Made by a program: the position numbers and the translations under genes. Under the pieces are notes generated by a model. The model made no database searches and was not told the DNA's origin. It saw only the letters and a program-made list of their open reading frames with translations. Below, one piece after another: positions 1 through 7,601 of a stretch of 40,611 nucleotides of DNA (position 1 is the stretch's first letter; every line of letters begins with the position of its first letter). Source of the stretch: an uncultured Burkholderiales bacterium (GTDB lineage: Bacteria; Pseudomonadota; Gammaproteobacteria; Burkholderiales; Burkholderiaceae_C); the NCBI GenBank assembly GCA_903871545.1, contig CAIQHG010000069.1, positions 1-40,611 on the forward strand. Direction: 5' to 3'.

Positions 1-113
1 AGCCCTGATCAAACCAGGGTTCATTAGTTACACTTAAATGACAAAAACTATCAAACAACTAAGTATTGTTTGAAATTTCCCAACTTTTTCTTAACTTTAA
101 ATTGGAGTTCTAA

Positions 114-1268
114 ATGAAACTAGGTATTTTCAAGCGCACTGCGATCGTTACTGCCCTGGCAACTGCTGGTTTAACTGCACACGCTGCAGATGGCTACAGT
201 TTTTATGCCTTAGTTGACGGCGGCATCGCCTCAACCTCAGTCAAAGGCGGTCCCTCATCATCTTCTCTTGGTACAACAACAGAATTTGTTACTGGTGGCT
301 ATGCACCTACATTTATTGGCATGAAAGCTGAAAAATCAATGGACGGCATGACGGGTGGCTTCCAACTTGAGCAAGGTTTTTTATTAAACCCTAACCAAGC
401 AGCATCAACAACAACCACAACAAGCAACTGGGGATTTGGAGCAACTAACTCTTTATTCAATCGTCAAGCAAATTTATTCATCAAAGGCACAGGGGGCACT
501 TTGAAGGTGGGTACGATGGATAACATCGCATTCAGCACTGTTTTGAAAGTTGATCCACGCGCTGGCTCTAATTTTGGTAGCGGCTTGCAATATGTAAGCG
601 CAGACGGACCTTTGGGCACAGTTGACGTTGGAGCCATAAACTACACATCACCAACTGTTGATGGTTTCACAGGCTCAGTTTCAATTGTTCCTGATTCATT
701 AGCTGGTACAAACTCCACCAACAATGGTTCAAATAACTCCGGAAGTCGTGTCTCCGTAACCTACAGCGCTGGACCATTAACACTCGCGGCGGCTAACTTT
801 TTAAACCACACAAGTGGAAATATTGGCTCCAGAGGAAACGTTGGCGGTCTTACATACAACATTGGCTCAACTATTACACTCAAGGTCCTAGGCGCATCTG
901 AAATGTCCAGCACATTCACTTCATTAACAACGGGTGGAGTTGGTGGTACCTACGCTTTGTCTGCGAAAACTGTTTTTGATTTGGGCGTCTACCAAGTATC
1001 TGACTCAAAAACAAATTACAAGATGGGCACTATGGCCGCTGGAGTCCAGCAAGAACTCTTCAAAGACCTAAAGATTTATGGTCAATTTGCGTCGACAACT
1101 GACCATAGTGGCACTGGTGTAACTGTAGGTGGAAACTATAACTTTACCTCCTACATTTCTCCCCAAACTTCTTCAACCACTGGCGCTGCCTACACAGGTC
1201 CGTATGCATTGACCTCAGGCCAAACTGCACAGACAATCAACATTGGTCTTCTTTACGGATTCTTTTAA
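114..1268 (+). CDS. Outer-membrane porin, general diffusion type (Burkholderiales porin family)
   Basis: This is a 384-residue trimeric-type porin expected to let small solutes cross the outer membrane. Residues 1-24 form a clear signal peptide ending AHA before the mature start ADGYSFY, and the chain ends in an aromatic residue (LLYGFF), the usual outer-membrane insertion signal. The mature part has the Gly/Thr/Ser-rich alternating pattern of a 16-strand barrel and the early YxxxDGG segment seen in betaproteobacterial porins. The ATG is preceded by GGAG at 104-107 with good spacing, so the start is well supported. A strong terminator follows directly, making it a single-gene unit and fitting high expression. 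Substrate selectivity cannot be read from the sequence. Confidence 0.93.
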   Translation: MKLGIFKRTAIVTALATAGLTAHAADGYSFYALVDGGIASTSVKGGPSSSSLGTTTEFVTGGYAPTFIGMKAEKSMDGMTGGFQLEQGFLLNPNQAASTTTTTSNWGFGATNSLFNRQANLFIKGTGGTLKVGTMDNIAFSTVLKVDPRAGSNFGSGLQYVSADGPLGTVDVGAINYTSPTVDGFTGSVSIVPDSLAGTNSTNNGSNNSGSRVSVTYSAGPLTLAAANFLNHTSGNIGSRGNVGGLTYNIGSTITLKVLGASEMSSTFTSLTTGGVGGTYALSAKTVFDLGVYQVSDSKTNYKMGTMAAGVQQELFKDLKIYGQFASTTDHSGTGVTVGGNYNFTSYISPQTSSTTGAAYTGPYALTSGQTAQTINIGLLYGFF

Positions 1269-1305
1269 TCTAAATTTCATTTAGTAGCGTTTAATCTCCA
1301 AGCCT

Positions 1306-1338
1306 AAGCGCCTGAGTAACATCAGGCGCTTTTTTTTT
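1306..1338 (+). terminator. Rho-independent terminator of the porin gene
   Basis: A perfect 9-bp stem AGCGCCTGA / TCAGGCGCT (1307-1315 with 1322-1330) encloses a 6-nt loop and runs into nine T residues. It lies about 40 bp after the porin stop. Read from the minus strand it lacks a T tract, so it probably does not serve the convergent bioD. Confidence 0.92.
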
Positions 1339-1362
1339 GGGAAATTCTTAGGTAAAAAAGGA

Positions 1363-2067
1363 TCAAATATCAAAGTACCTTAGCGCAGTTTGAACGCTTA
1401 CATCAATTAGAAAAGGTACATGCGCAAGCCTCGGTGCTTTAATCCTTGCATCAATCGCCTCTATATTCTCTTCCAGCTTATTCATGGGCTCCTCAGCTGA
1501 ATTGGCAACCCAACCCACCAACTCAAGCCCTCTTGACCTAATTGCCTCAGCCGTTAAAAGGGCGTGGTTGATGCATCCAAGACGCATTGCGACTACTAAG
1601 ATTACTGGCAATTTAAGTTTAACGGCTAAATCTGCGGTGTCAAAGCTCTGTGTCAGTGGAACTCTAAATCCACCCACACCCTCCACCACTACAGCTTGTG
1701 AGAGTTGCTTTATCTGCTCAAACGCTTTTAGGATGGTGCTTGGGTTGATCTGAACGTTTTCTAATCGTGCAGCTATGTGGGGGGCTACAGGTAGTTTGAA
1801 TAAATAAGGACACATCAACTCCTGCGCCACGACAAGATTTGAGGCCCCAGCGAGGGATTCAACATCCTCATTGAACCACTGCGAGCGCTGCTCCGGGGGA
1901 TGCTCCCTAAATAGTGTGCCTGCTGCTACTGGCTTCATGCCGGCTACCCGGTATCCCTTGTTTGTTTGCAGATGAATGATGGTGCTTGCAATCAGTGTCT
2001 TGCCAATTTCGGTATCCGTGCCCGTAACGAAGCAGGAAAACGGGCTATCAAAGAGAGTAGAGGGCAT
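1363..2067 (-). CDS. bioD: ATP-dependent dethiobiotin synthetase BioD
   Basis: BioD closes the ureido ring of dethiobiotin from 7,8-diaminopelargonic acid, CO2 and ATP in the cytoplasm, the next-to-last step of biotin synthesis. The 234-residue protein has the modified P-loop TGTDTEIGKT at residues 15-24, characteristic of this family, and the later VEGVGG segment that contacts the substrate. Length is normal. It starts 7 bp after the bioF stop codon, so the two are surely co-transcribed, in the order bioA-bioF-bioD. bioB is not in the window. It converges on the porin gene. Confidence 0.95.
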   Translation of the reverse strand: MPSTLFDSPFSCFVTGTDTEIGKTLIASTIIHLQTNKGYRVAGMKPVAAGTLFREHPPEQRSQWFNEDVESLAGASNLVVAQELMCPYLFKLPVAPHIAARLENVQINPSTILKAFEQIKQLSQAVVVEGVGGFRVPLTQSFDTADLAVKLKLPVILVVAMRLGCINHALLTAEAIRSRGLELVGWVANSAEEPMNKLEENIEAIDARIKAPRLAHVPFLIDVSVQTALRYFDI

Positions 2068-2074
2068 AAAAATA

Positions 2075-3295
2075 TTAGATTTTCTTTAATACGCTTAGTA
2101 ACCGTTCAACGTGTTGAGCCGTGTGCGTTGCAGACATTGTGATTCGAAGTCTTGCACTACCCACAGGCACAGTGGGCGCTCTTATTGCCGTAACCCACAA
2201 ACCCTCTTCAAAAAGAGTCTGGGAGGCTCTTAAAACATCTTCATTACTTCCTATGATGAGTGGCTGTATAGGGGTAGATGAGTCAAGTAGTCTATATTCA
2301 CGATTTTTTAACACATCCCCCTTAGCGTCCAACTTGAACTGCTCACCCACACCTAATTTAAAAAGGTGGATCAGCTCTTGCAGGTGTTTTCGTTTGGAAA
2401 CTCCCTCAGACCCCGTTATTAAATCAACGCTTCTCAGCAGTGCATGCGCGCACGCAGGCGGGGCTGCAGTGGTGTATATGTAGGGCCTTGCGCGCTGTAT
2501 CATCCAATCAATAAATACGGAGTTAGCGCACACAAAAGCACCACTGACTCCGGCTGCTTTGCCTAGGGTGCCCATGTAGATGATTTGGGGGGATGAGACC
2601 GCGTAGTGCTCCAACATTCCTTTACCGCTTTCACCTAGCACTCCAAATCCGTGGGCGTCGTCAACCACCAAAATCGCATCCTCAGACTCACAAATACGAG
2701 CGAGCTCCTTTAAAGGCGCAAGGTCTCCGTCCATACTGAAAACACCGTCTGTCACCACTACTTTAAGTTTCGCGCTAGACTTACTTAGCAACTTTGAGAG
2801 AGCTTGAGTGTCGCAGTGGGGATAAACTGAGAACGCAGCTCTAGATAAACGCACCGCATCAATGATGGAGGCATGGTTGCGCTCCTCTGAGAAGATCTCA
2901 GCCCCGCCTTTAACACTATCCACCAAAGACGTCATAACGGCTAAATTAGCCATGTAACCCGTACAAAAGTAAAGTGCACCAGCTTGCTCGATATAGGGAG
3001 ACAGCAATTTCGCAAGCTTATTCTCAAGCCTTGTATGCGCTTGGCTGTGCCCACTAATTAGATGAGACGCACCACTGCCCGCGCCGTACAGACTTAACCC
3101 CTCTTTGAAGGCTTCAATGATTCGCTCGTCATTGGCCAAGCCCAAATAGTCATTGCTATTGAAAGCCAAAAGGTCTTCACCCCTCACCCTCACGACAGGT
3201 GCACACGCAGAAGCGGTTTGCTGCCTTGTTCTGTACAAGCCACTGCGCTCAATGGCCTGTAACTGGGCTGAAATGTTTTCTGCAAATGTGCTCAT
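2075..3295 (-). CDS. bioF: 8-amino-7-oxononanoate synthase BioF
   Basis: BioF condenses pimeloyl-ACP (or CoA) with L-alanine to give 8-amino-7-oxononanoate, using pyridoxal phosphate. The 406-residue protein shows the family landmarks in order: FNSNDYLGL near residue 46, the cofactor-stacking His in RNHASIIDA (residue 141), VDDAHGFGVLG (residues 211-221) with the cofactor-binding Asp and His, and the Schiff-base Lys246 in TLGKAAG. It lies 29 bp downstream of bioA and 7 bp upstream of bioD. No purine-rich ribosome binding site is evident before its ATG, so translation may depend on coupling to bioA. Confidence 0.96.
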   Translation of the reverse strand: MSTFAENISAQLQAIERSGLYRTRQQTASACAPVVRVRGEDLLAFNSNDYLGLANDERIIEAFKEGLSLYGAGSGASHLISGHSQAHTRLENKLAKLLSPYIEQAGALYFCTGYMANLAVMTSLVDSVKGGAEIFSEERNHASIIDAVRLSRAAFSVYPHCDTQALSKLLSKSSAKLKVVVTDGVFSMDGDLAPLKELARICESEDAILVVDDAHGFGVLGESGKGMLEHYAVSSPQIIYMGTLGKAAGVSGAFVCANSVFIDWMIQRARPYIYTTAAPPACAHALLRSVDLITGSEGVSKRKHLQELIHLFKLGVGEQFKLDAKGDVLKNREYRLLDSSTPIQPLIIGSNEDVLRASQTLFEEGLWVTAIRAPTVPVGSARLRITMSATHTAQHVERLLSVLKKI

Positions 3296-3324
3296 TTTTT
3301 TAATGCTTGAGCTTAAAGTGCAAC

Positions 3325-4698
3325 TTAATCAAAGCCCATCACCTCATCAAAGACCACATGGAGGCGCTGCGTGAGCAAGCCCACCTCATCGTCGCTAAGA
3401 ATATACGGCGGCATTAAATAAACCGTATTTCCAATAGGGCGAACCAACAACTCATGCTCAAGCGCTTTTGCAAAGAAACGTCTTGAAAAAGTATCTCTTT
3501 TAGCTGGGTCCTCTACTACGGCGTCAAAAGCCCATATCATGCCTTGATTTCGAAAGTGTTTTACTCTTTTATCATTTTGAAGGCTCATTAAGCCCTTGGA
3601 GATTTTAGAAGATAAGATTTTATTCGCACTCAACACCTGATCGTCTCTAAAAATATCCAGTGTTGCAAGCGCAGCGCTGCATGCCAAGGGGTTGCCCGTG
3701 TAGGAGTGGGAGTGCAAAAATGCTTTGGTTATTTTTTCATCGTAAAAGGCTTTGTATATGCTGTCCCTCGTCATCACCAAAGACAAAGGCAGATACCCTC
3801 CGCTGATGCCTTTGGATAGACACATAAAGTCAGGCCAAATTGCAGGTGTGGCTTGCTCAAATGCAAAAAAAGTTCCTGTTCTTGCACACCCAACGGCGAT
3901 TTCATCGGCGATTAAATGCACACTGTACGTCTCGCAAAGCTCTCTTATTCGGGTTAAATAATAAGGGTGATGCATGGCCATTCCTCCTGCGCACTGCACC
4001 AAAGGCTCTAAAATCAGCGCGCTGATGTGCTCTGCCCTTTCCTTTAAAAGCTCCTCTACAGCAAGAGCCGCTTTTTGAGCGGCTTGGAGCGAAGTCTGTT
4101 CACGGTCCGCGGTTTCTACGGTGCTGTCCCCCTGTACTCTAAAGTCTGGAGACGGCACCACGTGAGTACCCTTGATCAACTCAGAGTAAGCACTTTTAAA
4201 AATAGGTACATCTGTAACTGAGAGTGCACCAATGGTCTCCCCGTGGTAGCCGCCTTTTAAGCAAATGAATTCTTGTTTGAGTGGGCGGCCCGTGTTCTTC
4301 CAAAAATGAAAACTCATCTTAAGGGCAATCTCTACCGCTGAGGCGCCGTCGGAGGCGTAAAACACGTGCCCTAAAACGTTACCTGTTAAACCGGACAAAC
4401 GCTCTGAGAGTTCGACTACCCCTTTGTGTGTAAAGCCCGCCAACATCGCGTGCTCAACCCTGTCTAACTGTGACTTCACAGCAGCGTTGATGCGCGGATT
4501 GGCGTGTCCGAATAGATTTACCCACCACGAGCTTATTGCGTCTAAGTAGCGCTCCCCCTTAAAACCGTATAGCCAAGCACCTTCGCCTTTAGACACCGCA
4601 ATCAAGGGGGTGCTCTCGTGGTGCTGCATTTGGGTACACGGGTGCCAAACACTTTTTAAACTGCGCTGGACCAGATCGGATGTTTGGTTAATGCTCAC
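3325..4698 (-). CDS. bioA: Adenosylmethionine-8-amino-7-oxononanoate aminotransferase BioA
   Basis: BioA transfers the amino group of S-adenosylmethionine to 8-amino-7-oxononanoate, giving diaminopelargonate. The 457-residue class III aminotransferase has SSWWVNLFGH (56-65), the substrate Tyr in GGYHGETIGALS (about 151), ADEIAVGCARTG (264-275) and the PLP lysine K296 in LSKGISGG. The start codon is GTG at 4696-4698. It is preceded by a very strong ribosome binding site GGAGGG (4702-4707), which decides the start against later ATGs. It is the first gene of the bioAFD operon. I looked for a BirA operator in the 146 bp before it and could not make a convincing one. Confidence 0.96.
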   Translation of the reverse strand: MSINQTSDLVQRSLKSVWHPCTQMQHHESTPLIAVSKGEGAWLYGFKGERYLDAISSWWVNLFGHANPRINAAVKSQLDRVEHAMLAGFTHKGVVELSERLSGLTGNVLGHVFYASDGASAVEIALKMSFHFWKNTGRPLKQEFICLKGGYHGETIGALSVTDVPIFKSAYSELIKGTHVVPSPDFRVQGDSTVETADREQTSLQAAQKAALAVEELLKERAEHISALILEPLVQCAGGMAMHHPYYLTRIRELCETYSVHLIADEIAVGCARTGTFFAFEQATPAIWPDFMCLSKGISGGYLPLSLVMTRDSIYKAFYDEKITKAFLHSHSYTGNPLACSAALATLDIFRDDQVLSANKILSSKISKGLMSLQNDKRVKHFRNQGMIWAFDAVVEDPAKRDTFSRRFFAKALEHELLVRPIGNTVYLMPPYILSDDEVGLLTQRLHVVFDEVMGFD

Positions 4699-4844
4699 CC
4701 GCCCTCCAATGACGTATTAAATGAAACCACACCAAGAGTTTAAACTAAAGACACTGAAAAAATGAACAAAACAATACTTCATTTAGAATTACAACCGCAT
4801 GCTGTGATTTAATTTTTTCTTCCTCTTTTGAAAGCGTAATCTTT

Positions 4845-5477
4845 ATGGAACTTATGATTGCTGGGCTCATTTTATTTCTTGGCTCTCACTCCTTGGGGAT
4901 TTTTGCGCATGACACCCGAGCTGTGCTCTTAACTCGTTTAGGGCGCAACTCTTACAGGGGGATTTACAGCTTGGTCTCATTGATTGGCCTTTTTTGCATC
5001 TCCAAGGGTTACCCCGACGCGCTTGCAAGTATGGACTGGGGATGGAACGCGCCCATATTCACCAAACACATCGCAGCTCTATTAATGCTATTTGCTTGCA
5101 TCCTTCTTGTGAGCACCTACATTCCCAACAACTACATAAAGGGTAAGTTAAAGCATCCTATGATCTTGAGTGTTAAAGTTTGGGCTCTGGCGCATCTGCT
5201 CGCAAATGGGCAAGGAGCTAATATTATTTTATTTGGAAGCTTTTTGGTTTGGGCCGTGCTCTATTTCAGAATAATGAGAAAAAGAGACAAAAAGGCTTTT
5301 ATTGATACAACGTCCACCCCTAATCTTGAACAAACCCCATCCTATTCCGGAGTTGCTACGGTTGCCTCTTTAGTGGTTGGAGCCGCTTTTTGGGCTGTAA
5401 TGATCCTTGGTTTGCACTACACACTTTTTGGGGTTTATCCGGTCATTATTCCAGGCTTGGTGGGCCCATCCTTGTAA
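4845..5477 (+). CDS. NnrU family integral membrane protein
   Basis: This 210-residue hydrophobic protein matches the NnrU family by its opening MIAGLILFLGSHSLGIF, followed by RLGRNSYRGIYSLVSLIGL. It has about six membrane-spanning segments, the last at residues 165-205. The family is named from a gene near nitric-oxide/nitrite reductase genes in denitrifiers, but most members, including this one, have no denitrification neighbours and their function is unsettled. It is divergent from bioA, sharing a 146-bp spacer, and appears to be a single gene. Confidence 0.85.
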   Translation: MELMIAGLILFLGSHSLGIFAHDTRAVLLTRLGRNSYRGIYSLVSLIGLFCISKGYPDALASMDWGWNAPIFTKHIAALLMLFACILLVSTYIPNNYIKGKLKHPMILSVKVWALAHLLANGQGANIILFGSFLVWAVLYFRIMRKRDKKAFIDTTSTPNLEQTPSYSGVATVASLVVGAAFWAVMILGLHYTLFGVYPVIIPGLVGPSL

Positions 5478-5622
5478 GGCGTGACCCCTTAGGTAGCACT
5501 CTTTGATGGTCCTTTAAACTCATTTCCCTTGAAAAGACGATGAGCGTGTGGACTAATTTTCTCGTTTCATAATGGGCAAGACAAAAGTTTCCACCTACCC
5601 GCATCAATCAATCCGCTTGATG

Positions 5623-5649
5623 TAATCAATCTAATCAATCTAATCAATC
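5623..5649. repeat. Tandem repeat, unit TAATCAATC x3
   Basis: Three exact copies of the 9-mer TAATCAATC stand head to tail, preceded by degenerate copies (ATCAATCAATCC, 5603-5614). The repeats lie in non-coding DNA. Confidence 0.85.
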
Positions 5650-5671
5650 TTCTGGATACATCTGACCTGAT

Positions 5672-5756
5672 TTGCCAGACATCTCAGTAATAGCCAAAAA
5701 AACTGAGATGTCTCGCGTCCGGTATCAGTAGCTTGCAAGAAGCTTTTATCTGGCAA
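5672..5756. repeat. Nested inverted repeats (12-bp inner, 8-bp outer arms)
   Basis: The inner arms AGACATCTCAGT (5677-5688) and ACTGAGATGTCT (5702-5713) are a perfect 12-bp inverted repeat around a 13-nt A-rich loop. Outer arms TTGCCAGA (5672-5679) and TCTGGCAA (5749-5756) are also complementary and overlap the inner left arm, so the two folds compete. No T tract follows on either strand, so it is not a standard intrinsic terminator, although it sits between convergent genes. Confidence 0.7.
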
Positions 5757-5776
5757 TGAGCGACAAAGCCTGATGT

Positions 5777-6670
5777 TCAAAACGTCAACATTTGACCCTC
5801 TTTCATCACCATCACTTCAATGCCACTGCCTTGCATTGCAGCCGTAAACTCCGCTGCTGTGCCGGTTGTGAGCGGATTGGAGTTGTAGTGCATGGGGATA
5901 GCTAGTTTAGGGCGAATCCAGGTTTTAAGTGCGAATGCGGCGTCCTCAGGACCCATCGTGAAGTTCCCACCAATTGGCAACAATACCAAATCAGGTTTGT
6001 AGTGCTCTGCAACGAACTTCATGTCTCCAAAAAGGCCTGTATCCCCCATATGCCAAATCTTGAAGCCGTTCTCTAGCTCAATGATGTAACCCATTGCCTC
6101 TCCAGCAGGGTGTGACTCGTTTTTACCGGTAGTTGGGTTTTTCCATACCAAAAGGGATGAGTGCTCGGCCTTGACCGCTGTGACTTTAATACCTGGCAAT
6201 GGCTTCACAGCTCCTGTTTTGTTAAAGCGGTGACCTAAATTGGCCGGCAAGACACCAAGCGTAATAAGGGGAGTAACCATATCGGCTGGGCCGTATAAAA
6301 CAGTGTTATTGAGCTTTGCAATGTCAGGCGCGTCCCCTAAGTGATCAACGTGTGCGTGCGTGACCAAGAGTAAATCAACCTTACCAAGCGCAGAGAGATT
6401 GGACTTATAGGGCTCAGGAGTTTTAGGCCCTCCAGTCAACCACGGATCGATCACAATTATCTTGCCCGTAGGTGTTTTAATTCTGAAGCTTGCTTGACCT
6501 AGCCACAAGAGCTCAGTCTTGCCCATCTCCGGCGCGTTCGCCTGAGCCGGGATGGCCCCCGTGCTAGAAGCGCTTGGATCGGTGTTGGCGGCGCATCCAA
6601 ACAACAAAGCACTTGTCAAGGCAATTAAAGCAATCAAGCTTCCATTTTTAACTCGCGATAACTGGATCAT
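5777..6670 (-). CDS. Metal-dependent hydrolase, metallo-beta-lactamase fold (UPF0173-like), predicted lipoprotein
   Basis: The 297-residue protein has the metallo-beta-lactamase metal ligands THAHVDHLGD (residues 104-113), His170 in AEHSSL, Asp210 in HMGDTGLFGDM, and His261 in PMHYNSNP. The pattern resembles the UPF0173/YtkL-type hydrolases, whose natural substrate is unknown. I chose the ATG at 6668-6670, not the upstream ATG at 6718, because AAAGGGAA precedes it. This start also gives a textbook lipoprotein signal (positively charged start, hydrophobic stretch, ALLFG-Cys26). The enzyme should therefore be anchored in the envelope, unlike typical cytoplasmic members of about 230 residues. 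It converges on the NnrU-like gene. Confidence 0.85.
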   Translation of the reverse strand: MIQLSRVKNGSLIALIALTSALLFGCAANTDPSASSTGAIPAQANAPEMGKTELLWLGQASFRIKTPTGKIIVIDPWLTGGPKTPEPYKSNLSALGKVDLLLVTHAHVDHLGDAPDIAKLNNTVLYGPADMVTPLITLGVLPANLGHRFNKTGAVKPLPGIKVTAVKAEHSSLLVWKNPTTGKNESHPAGEAMGYIIELENGFKIWHMGDTGLFGDMKFVAEHYKPDLVLLPIGGNFTMGPEDAAFALKTWIRPKLAIPMHYNSNPLTTGTAAEFTAAMQGSGIEVMVMKEGQMLTF

Positions 6671-6843
6671 AAGATTCCCTTTCGATTTTGAAAAACAACT
6701 TAAAGCAAAACATAACAATTTGAACTGTTCTTAACCAAGGCGGCGCCCTTACAATAAGATGTGTCAATTATGACTTGTATTAAAAACAATTTTTGCACCG
6801 CACAGTGATTTTCATATACTCTGGATACAGGGATTTCTTGAAT

Positions 6844-7395
6844 ATGCGTTTGCTTAAACACTTTTGGTTTTTAGCCGGACTCCTCACGCTTGCGGCCTGC
6901 ACTTCGCCGCCAATCAAGCCCTCAATTTACCCAACTGGTGCCTACTCAACTAGCCCTATCTCAAACGGTAAAAATTCAATCAACCCTACAACCCCTGAGC
7001 CTCCAAACTCTCTAAGTCCCGATAAAGCTCAAGGCCTAGCTGTTTATGCCTTAGGTTTGGTGGGAACCCCCTACAAATGGGGAGGGAACACCCCAGATTC
7101 CGGATTTGACTGTAGTGGATTAATTGGATATGTCTATCAAGCCCAAACTGGGGTGAAATCCCCCCGCACCGTCTCCTCTCTTAAGAACTGGGGGCATGAG
7201 GTCTCAAGAGAACAAATCAGAACGGGCGACATTTTGATATTTGGCCCCTTAAATGAGCCAACTCATGCCGGAATCTATGTCGGTGAGGACCGGTTCGTGC
7301 ACGCTCCGTCAACCGGGGGTACGGTTAGACTCAATAAACTGACAACCGCTTATTGGAAGGAGAAAGAACTCACGATTAGAAGGCCCCTTAATTGA
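6844..7395 (+). CDS. NlpC/P60 family lipoprotein, predicted cell-wall endopeptidase
   Basis: This is a 183-residue envelope protein with a lipoprotein signal (LLTLAAC, acylated Cys19), a Pro/Ser/Asn-rich linker to about residue 58, and an NlpC/P60 domain. The catalytic triad is visible: Cys90 in DSGFDCSGLIGYVY, His141 in PTHAGIYVG and His153 in FVHAPSTGG. Family members such as Spr/MepS cut peptidoglycan stem peptides. The upstream ATG at 6793 would add 17 residues before the signal peptide, so the ATG at 6844 is preferred. It is divergent from the metallo-hydrolase lipoprotein and monocistronic. Confidence 0.9.
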   Translation: MRLLKHFWFLAGLLTLAACTSPPIKPSIYPTGAYSTSPISNGKNSINPTTPEPPNSLSPDKAQGLAVYALGLVGTPYKWGGNTPDSGFDCSGLIGYVYQAQTGVKSPRTVSSLKNWGHEVSREQIRTGDILIFGPLNEPTHAGIYVGEDRFVHAPSTGGTVRLNKLTTAYWKEKELTIRRPLN

Positions 7396-7601
7396 CGGAA
7401 AATATGGGTCATATGGGTTATAGAGATCATAAGACAGTCAGTTGAATTTACCGTAACGAATGATTAGCTGAACATAATAGCCAAGTAAGCAGCGTCATCC
7501 AACACATTGAACGTCACATAAACAGACAACTTATAGACCAGGTAGAGTATTTTTTCTCGCAACACGTTTATAAGGTAAGTCGTATGTTAACTAAAAGCGC
7601 T

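Larger units (their letters stand above)
5478..5776. other. 299-bp intergenic region with short tandem repeats and nested inverted repeats
   Basis: No coding potential is visible between the convergent NnrU-like and metallo-hydrolase genes. The region holds three exact 9-bp repeats (5623-5649) and two nested inverted repeats (5672-5756), listed separately. Confidence 0.6.

Noticed and set aside
1..21. Hairpin CCCTG/CAGGG at the window start
   Set aside because: It has only five G/C pairs and no T tract follows. It may be the end of an upstream element cut by the window, but this cannot be judged.
4699..4844. BirA operator between bioA and the NnrU-like gene
   Set aside because: No TTGTAAACC...GGTTTACAA-like dyad is present; a fragment AGTTTAAACT alone is not enough.
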